Source of the DNA: Pedobacter steynii
Lineage (GTDB): Bacteria; Bacteroidota; Bacteroidia; Sphingobacteriales; Sphingobacteriaceae
Assembly (NCBI RefSeq): GCF_001721645.1
Contig: NZ_CP017141.1
Location: forward strand, 4,836,001-4,900,000
Length of the DNA: 64,000 nucleotides
Direction: 5' to 3'
The translations under genes and the position numbers were made by a program. Positions 9,305 through 17,931 of the stretch are shown in pieces. The notes under the pieces were generated by a model. It ran no database searches. It was not told where the DNA came from and worked only from the letters and a program-made list of their open reading frames with translations. Positions within the stretch are counted from its first letter, which is position 1. Each line of letters opens with the position of its first letter.

Positions 9305-10048
9305 ATGAAAGATTTACAGGAATTTGCCGGCCTCCTAGAAGTCCATGATGTAGCAGGAATCCGCGCAAGTTTTACCAATGGACTTGACCCCAATTCATCT
9401 TTCACCGATGAACCTTTGATCTATGAATTGACCAGTGAATACACCAGAAGTCCTGCATTTAAATCCATCGTGAAGGTATTTGTAGATCATGGGCTTCAGT
9501 TTGAAGACAAGACACTCTTAGCAGTACTGCTGGATGATGCAGCCGCTCTTGAACAGGAGCTTAAAAAAGATCCGGGACTAACCTTTAAAAAATACAGTCT
9601 TCGCTGTGCCTATACTCCTTTATATGAAGCCTCTTTATTGCACATTTCCGCTGAATTTAACCATTGTGCAGCCGCAGAAGTCCTGCTAAAATTCGGAATG
9701 GATATCAATGTAAAAGCGGGGATTGATGAAAATGGTTTTGGCGGACAAACACCCATTTTTCATACGGTAAATCAAAATGGTCATCAATCAGCAGAGATGA
9801 TGGATTACCTGATTTCCCGGGGAGCTGACCTTAAAATAACCCTTCCCGGACTGATCTGGGGGAAAGGCTATGATTGGGAAACACTGATTCCCGCAGTCAA
9901 CCCAATCAGCTATGCCATGATGGGCTTATTGCCCCAAATGCACAGAAATGAACGGATTCAATCAGAGATCGTTATCAGATTACTGAAAAAAGCCTACGAT
10001 ATTGACTATGAGCCCCAAAATGTTCCCTGTAAATACCTGAAACATTAA
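9305..10048 (+). CDS. Ankyrin-repeat protein
   Basis: 247 residues with ankyrin-like helical repeats: LLEVHDVAGIRASFTNGLDPNS, then SLLHISAEFNHCAAAEVLLK, then PIFHTVNQNGHQSAEMMDYLISRGADL. The sequence is presumably cytoplasmic since no signal peptide is seen. Such proteins mediate protein-protein contacts; no partner can be named. Start ATG 9305 is preceded by AAAGGAAT at 9293-9300; a GTG at 9284 is also in frame. Its stop lies 6 bp from the convergent HAD gene with no hairpin between. Confidence 0.75.
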   Translation: MKDLQEFAGLLEVHDVAGIRASFTNGLDPNSSFTDEPLIYELTSEYTRSPAFKSIVKVFVDHGLQFEDKTLLAVLLDDAAALEQELKKDPGLTFKKYSLRCAYTPLYEASLLHISAEFNHCAAAEVLLKFGMDINVKAGIDENGFGGQTPIFHTVNQNGHQSAEMMDYLISRGADLKITLPGLIWGKGYDWETLIPAVNPISYAMMGLLPQMHRNERIQSEIVIRLLKKAYDIDYEPQNVPCKYLKH

Positions 10049-10054
10049 TGCAGA

Positions 10055-10672
10055 CTAAACCTTTAATCCGTATTCTGCGAAAGCCAGACGCGTATTTTCT
10101 GTTGTCGTGTGATGAATCCCGGTAATGCCCAGCTGTTGCGCTGCCTGAATAAAAACCAGCCTGTCGTCCAGGTAAATAACTTCATCTGCTTTTACCTGCG
10201 CAAGGTCAAGGGCGATCGTATAAAAGTCTTTATCGGGCTTACGGGTGTGGACGAAGCAGGAAGAAGAAAAGATATCAAAAAAGCTTTTCAACTCAAACTT
10301 GCTCACCCGATATTCGTTTAACTCTCTGCCTTCATTATTCACGGCAATCACCTGTAAGCCATATTGCTGCTTAAGCTGTTTGATGAGGGCAATGGTTTCC
10401 GGATAGGCTTGTGATTGACCAAACATGAAGTCCTTAAATTCCTGCATGCTAAAATCTCGCTCCTGACAAAATACAAGCAGATTCAGATACTCATCCAAAG
10501 TCATTTTCCCCGATTCATAAGCATCAAAAATGATTCGGTGACGGTCGTTCATATCTGCAAAATCAATCGCAAAATGTTCTGCTGCAAGTCTTCTGGAAGC
10601 ACTATCCCAGCCATTGGTTAATAATACGCCGCCAATATCCAGGAGTAAAGCTTTTGTGGTCATAGGTTTCAT
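10055..10672 (-). CDS. HAD superfamily (HAD-IA) hydrolase
   Basis: 205-residue phosphatase-like protein. Motif I is LLLDIGGVLL (Asp nucleophile), motif II lies near VIAVNNEGRE, motif III includes RKPDKDFY (Lys), and motif IV is VIYLDDR. The Gly at +2 from the nucleophile Asp (DIG rather than DxD) is common in the subgroup resembling sugar-phosphate phosphatases such as YihX. Substrate unknown. Start ATG 10672 or the in-frame ATG 10663 are both possible. It may be transcribed with the upstream GAF-protein gene, 25 bp away. Confidence 0.85.
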   Translation of the reverse strand: MKPMTTKALLLDIGGVLLTNGWDSASRRLAAEHFAIDFADMNDRHRIIFDAYESGKMTLDEYLNLLVFCQERDFSMQEFKDFMFGQSQAYPETIALIKQLKQQYGLQVIAVNNEGRELNEYRVSKFELKSFFDIFSSSCFVHTRKPDKDFYTIALDLAQVKADEVIYLDDRLVFIQAAQQLGITGIHHTTTENTRLAFAEYGLKV

Positions 10673-10697
10673 GTCCTAAAGGTATTAAAATTATAAT

Positions 10698-13028
10698 TTA
10701 TGATGCTGAATGTATAATTTTAACCCTAAAGGCTTTCAGACCGGAAAGCCCTACCAGATCCTCTACCTCTAAATGCTCGGTTTCAGCTGTTAACAAACCT
10801 TCTGCGCTTAAGGTATGGATATGTCGGAGGTATTCCTGTTCTTCTGAGTCATTGGAGTAAACAATGGTGACTTTTCCACTTGCTGTGATCCTTTCAGTTG
10901 TATTTTTGATATTGGCTTTATCAATTCTTTTTTTCGCGATTTCGAATCTGGCATTGTAGCTGCCGTCAACGTCAAATCTTTTTTCATCCATTCTAAAACG
11001 TATGGTAATGGCCGAATGGTAGCTGAGCAGGAGTGTGGTGACATCTAAAGGATAAGGCAGGCCTGCTTTTAGACGATTGTGGGCAATTTCCATTTGCATC
11101 AGTGTTCTGAGCTGCCATAGGCGGAGTTCATGGAGCTTTTCAAAATCAAAGTTCAGGCCTGGTGATATGGAAGAACCAATATATAAGTTATGTTCTATAC
11201 CATCTGTTTTAAAACGTTCATAATAATGAGGAAATATTTGCTGCGCCCTGATCTGGCTATGGTCAAGGATTTTCGCCATTTCTTCATTAATCTGAGAAAT
11301 GGTGTTCTCATATCGCCTTCTGCTGGTATGGAAATCTCCTGTTTCTTCGTTAGTCGATAAGAAATAATGTTGGATCAGTGGTAGCAGGGCAGGAGTCCTC
11401 GCCTCCCGAAAAAGGGGATGGATAATGGTTTCGATATAAGTGCTGATATGTTGCTCTGTACTTGCCTGAAGCGGAAAAGACAGTTCTTTAAGAAAAGCTT
11501 CAATTGATCTTTTTTCTTTTTGACTATTCTCAAAAGAAAGGGGGGCAGTCATTTGATCCAGAATAAACGTTATTCCGTTTAGCTGGGTTCTGAAATCCTG
11601 TTGAATGCTATGGTTACGTGCCTCCGAAGAACCTTTAATATCTACCTGACCATATAACGGATAAACTTCAGGAAAAATGATCTCTCTTACTGTTGCATCG
11701 AAACCCAGTTGCCGGTCGTAAATTAACCTTTGGGCCTCCGCATGAAATTTCCAGTAAACACTGGGATGAATCGTAGTGAACTTCTCCTGAATGACCACCT
11801 GGACCTGATTTTGAAGTTCAGAGATCAGTCGCTCGATGGTATCGGTCAGAAATGGGACCACCTCTTCTAACTTGTTTACATTGATGCTGTTAAAATCTTT
11901 TGAACGGGGAGAAACTACTTCTAACACCCCTAAAAGAGTTTCATTTTTAACGATGGGCATCAATATAAAACTCTTAATACCCTGTGCTAAAAACCGGTTG
12001 GCCAGGATATTATCCGGCTCGGATTCCTGGAATTTAAGGCTGTCAGAAATGACCACACTTGCTTTCTGCTCCACTATTCTACGGTAAGAATTCGGGCAAA
12101 GTACATCCTGATCAACCCTTTGCTGACGGTCAGGTAAAATGAAACTTTTTACAGGCTCCCCAATGGTGGTAATTCCAAATTTATGTTCCGCAGGATGGTA
12201 AAGTGTAATCCCAACCTGTAAGTCGGGGATTCTGTAGATCGATTGAAAAATAGATTCAATACTTGTTTGGAAATCATTGGCTTTGAGTTTTAACAATTTC
12301 TCTTTAAATATTGAAACCGCATTTTCAATGGTGGCATCAAACAATGTCATTAGCGCAAATCCTTTAAGAATCCAACTTCCGGATGGAAATTTTTCTCTCC
12401 ATAATTCCAGGTCATCATAGCTGTTGATCAATAAATCAATTTCTTCCTGGCTCAGTTTAACTACGTTTTCCGTTGGTTCCACTTCCAGATAATCCGCATT
12501 GTACATGATTCTGTAGTGCTTGGCAACACCATTCTGCATGGGAATATCGTAGAATAAAGGCTTCCCAAAATCCAGTTTGGTCCCATAATATTGATTGAGA
12601 ATAAGGCAGCAGCTCAGCACATAGAACTGATGCTCGTCAAAACCTCTGATATTGATCTGGAATGAATCGCCCGCTGCTTTCAAAATAGCCTTGAAGCGAT
12701 CAGTATGATTAAAAATAGTTTCTGTATAAGGGATGCTGACTGCTTTAATTTCATTCAGGGATAACCCTCTTGGAAAAAAATCAGCCAGTAAACGGGAGAT
12801 CAGCTCCTGGTGTTCCTCGATTACAGATAGCTCTGTCATACCTGTCCGGAGTTCCGGATATTGAGCCACTTCTTTTAACAATTCCCTGTGGTTTTCCTGA
12901 GTAGATGTTGCTATGGTCCCGATGTATTTATCGAAACTCAGTTTTACAGTAAATGGGGAGTCCTGAAAGGAAAGCAGCGTCATGTTTTTTTTAATTAAAA
13001 GTAAAGTATTTTTTGCTGTACTGCTCAT
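10698..13028 (-). CDS. GAF domain-containing protein
   Basis: Large cytoplasmic protein of about 776 residues with a central GAF domain (about residues 245-410: LQVGITLYHP, VVISDSLKF, FILMPIVKNETLLGVLEVVS). Flanking regions of about 240 residues on the N-side and 370 on the C-side match no domain I recognise. No kinase, cyclase or HTH output is visible, so a sensor role is only inferred from the GAF fold. Start is ambiguous: ATG 13028 is used; ATG 12983, preceded by an A-rich leader, is equally plausible. It follows the secreted DUF4198-like gene by about 25 bp on the same strand, so co-transcription is likely. Confidence 0.75.
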   Translation of the reverse strand: MSSTAKNTLLLIKKNMTLLSFQDSPFTVKLSFDKYIGTIATSTQENHRELLKEVAQYPELRTGMTELSVIEEHQELISRLLADFFPRGLSLNEIKAVSIPYTETIFNHTDRFKAILKAAGDSFQINIRGFDEHQFYVLSCCLILNQYYGTKLDFGKPLFYDIPMQNGVAKHYRIMYNADYLEVEPTENVVKLSQEEIDLLINSYDDLELWREKFPSGSWILKGFALMTLFDATIENAVSIFKEKLLKLKANDFQTSIESIFQSIYRIPDLQVGITLYHPAEHKFGITTIGEPVKSFILPDRQQRVDQDVLCPNSYRRIVEQKASVVISDSLKFQESEPDNILANRFLAQGIKSFILMPIVKNETLLGVLEVVSPRSKDFNSINVNKLEEVVPFLTDTIERLISELQNQVQVVIQEKFTTIHPSVYWKFHAEAQRLIYDRQLGFDATVREIIFPEVYPLYGQVDIKGSSEARNHSIQQDFRTQLNGITFILDQMTAPLSFENSQKEKRSIEAFLKELSFPLQASTEQHISTYIETIIHPLFREARTPALLPLIQHYFLSTNEETGDFHTSRRRYENTISQINEEMAKILDHSQIRAQQIFPHYYERFKTDGIEHNLYIGSSISPGLNFDFEKLHELRLWQLRTLMQMEIAHNRLKAGLPYPLDVTTLLLSYHSAITIRFRMDEKRFDVDGSYNARFEIAKKRIDKANIKNTTERITASGKVTIVYSNDSEEQEYLRHIHTLSAEGLLTAETEHLEVEDLVGLSGLKAFRVKIIHSAS

Positions 13029-13052
13029 ACAACTCAAAAAAACTACCCGATT

Positions 13053-13889
13053 TTAAAATCCAAACTCCGAATAAGTGCTGCGCTGATAGACATTGTTGAC
13101 AAATTCAAAGCTAAAAGTCGACCATAAACTACTGATTTCGTTATTGGTGCTGACATTGGCAATAAAGAGGTGCTGTAAAAAATAAACTCCTTCTATATCT
13201 AACTTCACCGTCAACATTCCCTCAGCATCAGACCTCAGTAGTTCACTTATGATATTTCCGGAACGGGCCTTAACATAGAGGATCACGGGCGCATTAGGAA
13301 GGGGTTTACCACGCATGGTCAGTACAGCGGTTAGCTGATCTCCGTAAGTGGCTCCAAAAGGATTGCTTTTGAGGGTGATTTCATGATCATTTGTAATGGG
13401 ATCTTTTGAAAAAGGTTTCTTTTTATCTAATGAAACAAGTGATTTCGTGTAAAAAGTGGCACTGTCTTTTACCTTGTCCTTTCCATTGAGAATAGACTCC
13501 AGCTCCTTTGCAATCGGAACTAAACCTTGTTCCTTAAGATTGCTCAGGTATTCTTCTTTTGAATATTCCGCGAAACTCTTTTGAGAAATTTCCAATAAGG
13601 CCGGTCCTGTCAGTTCGGGTTTGTATTTTAGTATGGTATGATCTGCGGAGATAAAGGAATTGAGGTTTATCTTTTTTGATTTCTGGAACAGATTGATGTC
13701 GGTAGAAAGGGTAGTGGCAGAACGGGGGGCAGATTCGGATTGCAGGTGAACATGGCTGGATAGATTTGCCTGCAACGTATCTCCCTTTTTCAGGTTATAT
13801 TGATCTAAAACAATTAACCGGATCTGGGAATTTGCCTGATAACCAGACAAAAGAAATAAGAGGATTAACAGAGGGTAAGTAGATCTCAT
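13053..13889 (-). CDS. Secreted DUF4198-like protein
   Basis: 278 residues with a clear signal peptide (LLILLFLLSGYQANS, cleavage before Q-I-R-L). The remainder resembles the DUF4198/NikM-like periplasmic domain: an N-terminal beta-rich half, then GATYGDQLTAVLTMRGKPLPNAPV (a carboxypeptidase-regulatory/Ig-like strand pattern) and a closing segment containing LWSTFSFEF. DUF4198 proteins are often found with metal transport systems, but no transporter is adjacent here. It is the first gene of a minus-strand unit with the GAF protein and HAD hydrolase. Confidence 0.65.
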   Translation of the reverse strand: MRSTYPLLILLFLLSGYQANSQIRLIVLDQYNLKKGDTLQANLSSHVHLQSESAPRSATTLSTDINLFQKSKKINLNSFISADHTILKYKPELTGPALLEISQKSFAEYSKEEYLSNLKEQGLVPIAKELESILNGKDKVKDSATFYTKSLVSLDKKKPFSKDPITNDHEITLKSNPFGATYGDQLTAVLTMRGKPLPNAPVILYVKARSGNIISELLRSDAEGMLTVKLDIEGVYFLQHLFIANVSTNNEISSLWSTFSFEFVNNVYQRSTYSEFGF

Positions 13890-13925
13890 AGCGACAAATC
13901 TATTTCTTATTCTTCATTTTTCTAG

Positions 13926-13933
13926 TACTTTTG
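13926..13933 (+). promoter_or_regulatory. Possible -7 promoter element
   Basis: TACTTTTG fits the Bacteroidota -7 consensus TAnnTTTG and lies 25 bp before the start of the plus-strand gene at 13959. No good -33 TTTG was found at the expected spacing. Confidence 0.4.
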
Positions 13934-13958
13934 CCACTATAAGACGATTTATAATTCT

Positions 13959-14390
13959 ATGAACAACCTCACTATTGGCGCTTTAATCCTGACTGCTATT
14001 GTCATCCTACCTTATCTCTTCCTCTCTTACCGAAAGTTATCGGGACATCAGATGCCATTTTTTAAGGCATTTAATCCCTTCTATAACCTGAAACGTTACG
14101 AGGCCGATGAACTGAAAAAGAGCCTGAGCCCGATTGTAAAGGAAATGGAAACCAGACAGCTGTCTGATTTTATCAATTACTGGACGGAAAAATTTGAAAA
14201 AAATACCCTGAATGCAGAAGATGTAAAGCTGTTGAATGAACAACTTGCTGTAGGAAATACCGACCAGGTAAATGGAATTCTCGCCCTGCATCCCGAAGCT
14301 TTAGACAGATATAAAGCCATAAATAAAGAGATAAGCCTTGTTGATCAGGCCGAAAATCCTCATTATGAAAAGAGCTCCTCTGTTTATTAA
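13959..14390 (+). CDS. Hypothetical membrane-anchored protein
   Basis: 143 residues; one N-terminal transmembrane segment (LTIGALILTAIVILPYLFLSY) followed by a charged, helical, soluble tail that ends in HYEKSSSVY. The N-in/C-out or C-in orientation is not clear. I do not recognise the family. It is preceded by a TACTTTTG promoter element and sits 63 bp before the TetR gene; no functional context is evident. Confidence 0.65.
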   Translation: MNNLTIGALILTAIVILPYLFLSYRKLSGHQMPFFKAFNPFYNLKRYEADELKKSLSPIVKEMETRQLSDFINYWTEKFEKNTLNAEDVKLLNEQLAVGNTDQVNGILALHPEALDRYKAINKEISLVDQAENPHYEKSSSVY

Positions 14391-14418
14391 CCTTTTCTGT
14401 AGGGATTGGATCATTTAA

Positions 14419-14449
14419 TTTGTTTTTCAAATACCGATCGGTATATTTG
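14419..14449 (+). promoter_or_regulatory. Promoter with embedded TetR-type operator
   Basis: A -33 TTTG (14419-14422), an exact 19-bp spacer and a -7 TATATTTG (14442-14449) form a textbook Bacteroidota promoter. The spacer and the first -7 bases are occupied by the perfect 14-bp palindrome ATACCGATCGGTAT (14431-14444), the type of site bound by many TetR/AcrR repressors. Transcription would begin about 5 bases after the TTTG, at or next to the GTG start codon of the regulator. Confidence 0.75.
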
Positions 14450-14453
14450 TGCC

Positions 14454-15068
14454 GTGGAATTTGTAGCAAAATCAGAAAGTACCCGTCAGTTTATTGTTGA
14501 ATCCACTTCAGGGCTCTTCAATAAGAAGGGCTATGCGGGCACTGCACTTTCCGATCTTATCGAAGCAACGAAACTTAGCAAAGGAAGTATTTACGGTAAT
14601 TTTGAAAATAAAGAAGCGGTAGCAATTGCCGCCTTTGATTATAATTTATCACAGGTAAAGCAATTGATCCAGGCAAAAGTAAGTCAGTTTCCGGGATATA
14701 AAGAGAAATTATTTGCCCATGCCCAGGTGTATCACAGCTTTGAACAGACTCCTTTTCCGGAAGGAGGATGTCCGTTGATGAATGCAGGTGTGGAGGCGGA
14801 TGATACCAATGAAGTTTTAAGGGAAAAAGCTGCCGACGGGATTATGAGCTGGATGAGCAATCTGGCTACGCTGATTGAAAAAGGAATGGCAACCAATGTA
14901 TTTCGTCCTGATACCAATAGTAATGAAACTGCAACCACCATTATCGCCTTGATTGAAGGCGGATTAATGATGTCTAAAGTTACCCGTAGTTCCGGAATGA
15001 TGGACAGCATTGTCTCCGTGATCGGAGAATTGATCGAAAGAATTTCCAACCCTAATGAATCTTATTAA
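14454..15068 (+). CDS. TetR/AcrR family transcriptional regulator
   Basis: 204-residue repressor with an N-terminal HTH (STRQFIVESTSGLFNKKGYA, then ALSDLIEATKLSKGSIYGNF, the canonical TetR pattern) and a ligand-binding C-terminal domain containing PEGGCPLMNAGVEADD, typical of the AcrR/YxaF-like C-terminal family. Start GTG 14454 is chosen because translation from the TTG- or ATG-like codons further upstream would run through the promoter; the transcript may be leaderless. The stop codon overlaps the thioesterase gene, so the thioesterase is the obvious co-regulated target. Confidence 0.9.
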   Translation: MEFVAKSESTRQFIVESTSGLFNKKGYAGTALSDLIEATKLSKGSIYGNFENKEAVAIAAFDYNLSQVKQLIQAKVSQFPGYKEKLFAHAQVYHSFEQTPFPEGGCPLMNAGVEADDTNEVLREKAADGIMSWMSNLATLIEKGMATNVFRPDTNSNETATTIIALIEGGLMMSKVTRSSGMMDSIVSVIGELIERISNPNESY

Positions 15069-15519
15069 TATGCTTAAACCATCAGAATTTTTTACGCAGA
15101 ATATCGGCAAGGAGATGACAACATCACCTTCTCCGGTGCTAAATTGGTTAAAGCCTGTTATTCTGTCCGTAGAAAAAGGAAAGTTAATTTTGCAATATAC
15201 CATCAGAAAAGAAATGACCAATCCAATGGGGATTCTTCATGGCGGGATGACGGCTGCCATCATAGATGATGCAATGGGGGCAACCTTATTCGGGTATGAC
15301 GAGCCTCATTATTACGTAACTGTAAACCTGGCCATTGATTATTTTTCTTCTGCGAAAGAGGGTGACCTCATCGTCGCAGAAACAACTATGATTAAGAAAG
15401 GAAGGCAGATTGCAAATGTACAATGTGAAGTATGGAATGAGGGGCGTACAAGAATCATCGCGCGGGGATATAGTAACCTGTTGCGTACGGAAAAAAGACA
15501 GGCACCAGAAGCGCCTTAG
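15055..15519 (+). CDS. PaaI-type hotdog-fold thioesterase
   Basis: 154 residues with the hotdog signature NPMGILHGGMTAAIIDDAMG, which includes the HGG substrate-binding turn and the catalytic acidic residue region. It is followed by VTVNLAIDYFSSAKEGD. PaaI-like enzymes hydrolyse acyl-CoA thioesters, often aryl- or hydroxyphenylacetyl-CoA. The gene overlaps the end of the TetR gene by 14 bp (ATG 15055), with an alternative ATG at 15070 just after it. It is followed by FabF 60 bp later, hinting at a lipid/acyl metabolism context. Confidence 0.85.
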   Translation: MNLINMLKPSEFFTQNIGKEMTTSPSPVLNWLKPVILSVEKGKLILQYTIRKEMTNPMGILHGGMTAAIIDDAMGATLFGYDEPHYYVTVNLAIDYFSSAKEGDLIVAETTMIKKGRQIANVQCEVWNEGRTRIIARGYSNLLRTEKRQAPEAP

Positions 15520-15579
15520 TTAAATAGATAGACCGGTATTTTGCCACTAACAATATTAAATAAAAACAAATAAAATAGG

Positions 15580-16830
15580 ATGAAAAGAGTAGTCGTAACC
15601 GGAATGGGAGTTATTAGTCCATTAGGAAATTCAGTTGATGAATTGTGGAAAAATATCCTTGCAGGTAAAAGTGGAGTAGGACCAATCACCAAGTTTGATT
15701 CTGCCAAATTTAAAACTCATTTTGCCTGTGAAGTCAAAGACTTTAATGCAGAAGATTACCTGGAGAAAAAAGAAGTCAGGAAATATGACGTTTTTACCCA
15801 GTTTGCTATTGCAGCAAGTGACCAGGCCATCAAAGATTCGGGCCTTGATTTCTCCACTATGGAGGAAGCAGACCGTTATGAAGTAGGTGTGATCTGGGCA
15901 ACAGGAAACGGAGGAATAGGTACTTTTGAGCAACAACTGAAAGAATATCACCTGGGTGATGGTACCCCTAGATTCAATCCTTATTTTATCCCTAAAATGA
16001 TTGTAGACATTGCTGCAGGTGTAATTTCCATTCGCAACCAGCTGCATGGACCTAACTACTGTACGGTTTCTGCCTGTGCTTCTTCCAACACTGCAATTAT
16101 CAGTGCTTTCGATACCATCAGATTGGGGAAAGCAAATGTGATGATTGCCGGTGGTTCTGAAGCTGCGATTACTGATTCTTCAGTAGGTGGATTCAATGCT
16201 GCTCAGGCCTTGTCAAAAAATAATGATGATGCAGTACACGCTTCACGTCCTTTCGATAAAGATCGCGATGGTTTTGTCATCGCTGAAGGTGCTGCAGCAT
16301 TAGTTTTGGAAGAATACGAGCATGCGATAAAAAGAGGAGCAACAATTTATGGTGAAATGGTTGGAGGTGGCATGGCCGCCGATGCTTACCACTTAACCGG
16401 TACCCATCCGGAAGGATTAGGTGCAATCCAGGGAATGAAAAAGGCATTGGCCGATGCTGGAATTCAACCGGAACAAATTGATTATATCAATGCACATGCA
16501 ACTTCAACTGGCCTTGGTGATTTAAGTGAACTTAAAGGAATTAAGGCGGTCTTTAAAGATTCACAGGTGGCCATCAGTGGAACAAAATCTATGACAGGCC
16601 ATTTGCTGGGAGCTGCAGGTGCGCTGGAAAGTGTGATCAGTATCCTTTCTGCAAAACATGATATGATTCCGGCTACTACGAATACAGTTACCCTGGATGA
16701 AGCTATTCCTGAAGGATTAAACATCGTCTTAGGTAAATCAATCGCTAAAAAGGTGAACTACGTGATGAACAATACCTTTGGTTTTGGTGGTCATACCGCA
16801 ACTTCTATCTTTAAAAAATACGAAGCTTAA
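15580..16830 (+). CDS. fabF: Beta-ketoacyl-[ACP] synthase II
   Basis: Condensing enzyme of type II fatty-acid elongation, 416 residues, full length. Catalytic triad: Cys166 in VSACASSN, His306 in INAHATST and His341 in MTGHLLGAAG. The C-terminal FGFGGHTAT glycine loop is present. The N-terminus MKRVVVTGMGVISPLGNSV is canonical. It is not next to acpP or other fab genes, so it may be a secondary copy; this cannot be judged without the genome. It ends at a strong bidirectional terminator. Confidence 0.95.
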   Translation: MKRVVVTGMGVISPLGNSVDELWKNILAGKSGVGPITKFDSAKFKTHFACEVKDFNAEDYLEKKEVRKYDVFTQFAIAASDQAIKDSGLDFSTMEEADRYEVGVIWATGNGGIGTFEQQLKEYHLGDGTPRFNPYFIPKMIVDIAAGVISIRNQLHGPNYCTVSACASSNTAIISAFDTIRLGKANVMIAGGSEAAITDSSVGGFNAAQALSKNNDDAVHASRPFDKDRDGFVIAEGAAALVLEEYEHAIKRGATIYGEMVGGGMAADAYHLTGTHPEGLGAIQGMKKALADAGIQPEQIDYINAHATSTGLGDLSELKGIKAVFKDSQVAISGTKSMTGHLLGAAGALESVISILSAKHDMIPATTNTVTLDEAIPEGLNIVLGKSIAKKVNYVMNNTFGFGGHTATSIFKKYEA

Positions 16831-16846
16831 AAATCATAACATGAAT

Positions 16847-16886
16847 AAAAAAGAGGGGCTTATCATCTGATAAGCCCCTCTTTTTT
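16847..16886. terminator. Bidirectional intrinsic terminator
   Basis: A perfect 19-bp stem (16847-16865 with 16868-16886) containing GAGGGGCTTATCA, with a two-base loop, flanked by A6 on the left and T6 on the right. It lies between the convergent fabF and the oxidoreductase gene and would work on both strands. Confidence 0.92.
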
Positions 16887-16902
16887 GTTATGTAGTTCTA
16901 AA

Positions 16903-17841
16903 TTAAGGTAGCGTAACTACAATCTTGCCAATCGTTCTTCCGTTTTCAATATGCTGATGTGCAGCAGCCATCTGATCAAAAGGATAGCTTTCGGAAATAT
17001 GTGATTTAATGCTTCCTTTTTCCAGTAGCCCGGCTATTGTTTTCATGTCTTCGCCATTCGATTCAACAAAGGTGGCATAACCGTTGACGCCTTTCGCGCT
17101 GGCTTTTTCTGCCACTTCATCATTTAGTCCGCTGGGGATGCTCACCAGTGTTCCACCAGTTTTGATGACTTTCAGAGAGCGGTCAATATATTCGCCGCCC
17201 ATGGTATCCAATACAAAATCCAGATCTTTGACCTGTGTTTCAAATGCATGGGTCGTATAGTCGATATGCTCATCTGCGCCGAGTGATAAAACGAAATCTT
17301 TATTTTTTCCTGAAGAGGTGCCAATGACATAAGCCCCAAGATGTTTTGCCATCTGAACGGCAAAATGACCTACTCCGCCTGCTGCAGCATGGATCAGCAC
17401 CCGGTCGTCTTTTTTAATCCTGCCATAATTTATCAATAGTTGCCAGGCGGTAAGTGCCGCAAGAGTAGCTCCGGCAGCTTCCTCGTGGCTAATGTTATCT
17501 GGTTTCAGCGATAAATGGGCAGCCGGAGCAGCCACATATTCTGCATAAGCTTTTCCATGTCCGGGGAAGTTAACCATTCCGAAAACCTCATCACCGACAT
17601 TAAATAGGTCAGACTTTGATTCCTTTACTACCCCGGAAATGTCCCAACCGAGGATGATCGGGTTTTCCTCCTTTAGTTTTGCATAACGGCCTTTTCCCTT
17701 CCTGGTTTTGATATCAACAGGATTGATGCTGATCACTTTTACCTCAACCAAAATCTCTTCAGCCTGAATAGCTGGTATTGATATTTCTGAAATGACCAGC
17801 TGATCTGTAGTTCCTGGTTCTTTTAATACGATTGCTTTCAT
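16903..17841 (-). CDS. NADP-dependent MDR oxidoreductase (quinone oxidoreductase-like)
   Basis: 312-residue zinc-independent medium-chain dehydrogenase/reductase. It has an N-terminal GroES-like domain (EPGTTDQLVISEIS, INPVDIKTRKGKG) and a Rossmann domain with AAAGGVGHFAVQMAKHLGA (nucleotide-binding AxxGGVG). No structural or catalytic zinc Cys set is visible. Such enzymes reduce quinones or enones. It is divergent from an AraC-type regulator with 90 bp between start codons, and is the likely target of that regulator. Confidence 0.9.
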   Translation of the reverse strand: MKAIVLKEPGTTDQLVISEISIPAIQAEEILVEVKVISINPVDIKTRKGKGRYAKLKEENPIILGWDISGVVKESKSDLFNVGDEVFGMVNFPGHGKAYAEYVAAPAAHLSLKPDNISHEEAAGATLAALTAWQLLINYGRIKKDDRVLIHAAAGGVGHFAVQMAKHLGAYVIGTSSGKNKDFVLSLGADEHIDYTTHAFETQVKDLDFVLDTMGGEYIDRSLKVIKTGGTLVSIPSGLNDEVAEKASAKGVNGYATFVESNGEDMKTIAGLLEKGSIKSHISESYPFDQMAAAHQHIENGRTIGKIVVTLP

Positions 17842-17872
17842 TTTGTTCTCTTATTTATGATAAGGCAAAGTT

Positions 17873-17927
17873 ATACCAGATTTGTCGCTGTAAAATGGTA
17901 TATGTTTTCTATAATTTGGTATTTTTG
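17873..17927 (+). promoter_or_regulatory. Divergent control region with AraC-type half-sites and -7 element
   Basis: Two direct TGGTAT half-sites (17896-17901 and 17917-17922) are spaced 21 bp apart, two helical turns, and an inverted ATACCA lies at 17873-17878. A TATTTTTG -7 element (17920-17927) overlaps the second half-site and ends 4 bases before the AraC start codon. Direct repeats at this spacing are typical of AraC-family operators; binding is inferred. Confidence 0.5.
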
Positions 17928-17931
17928 TAGC

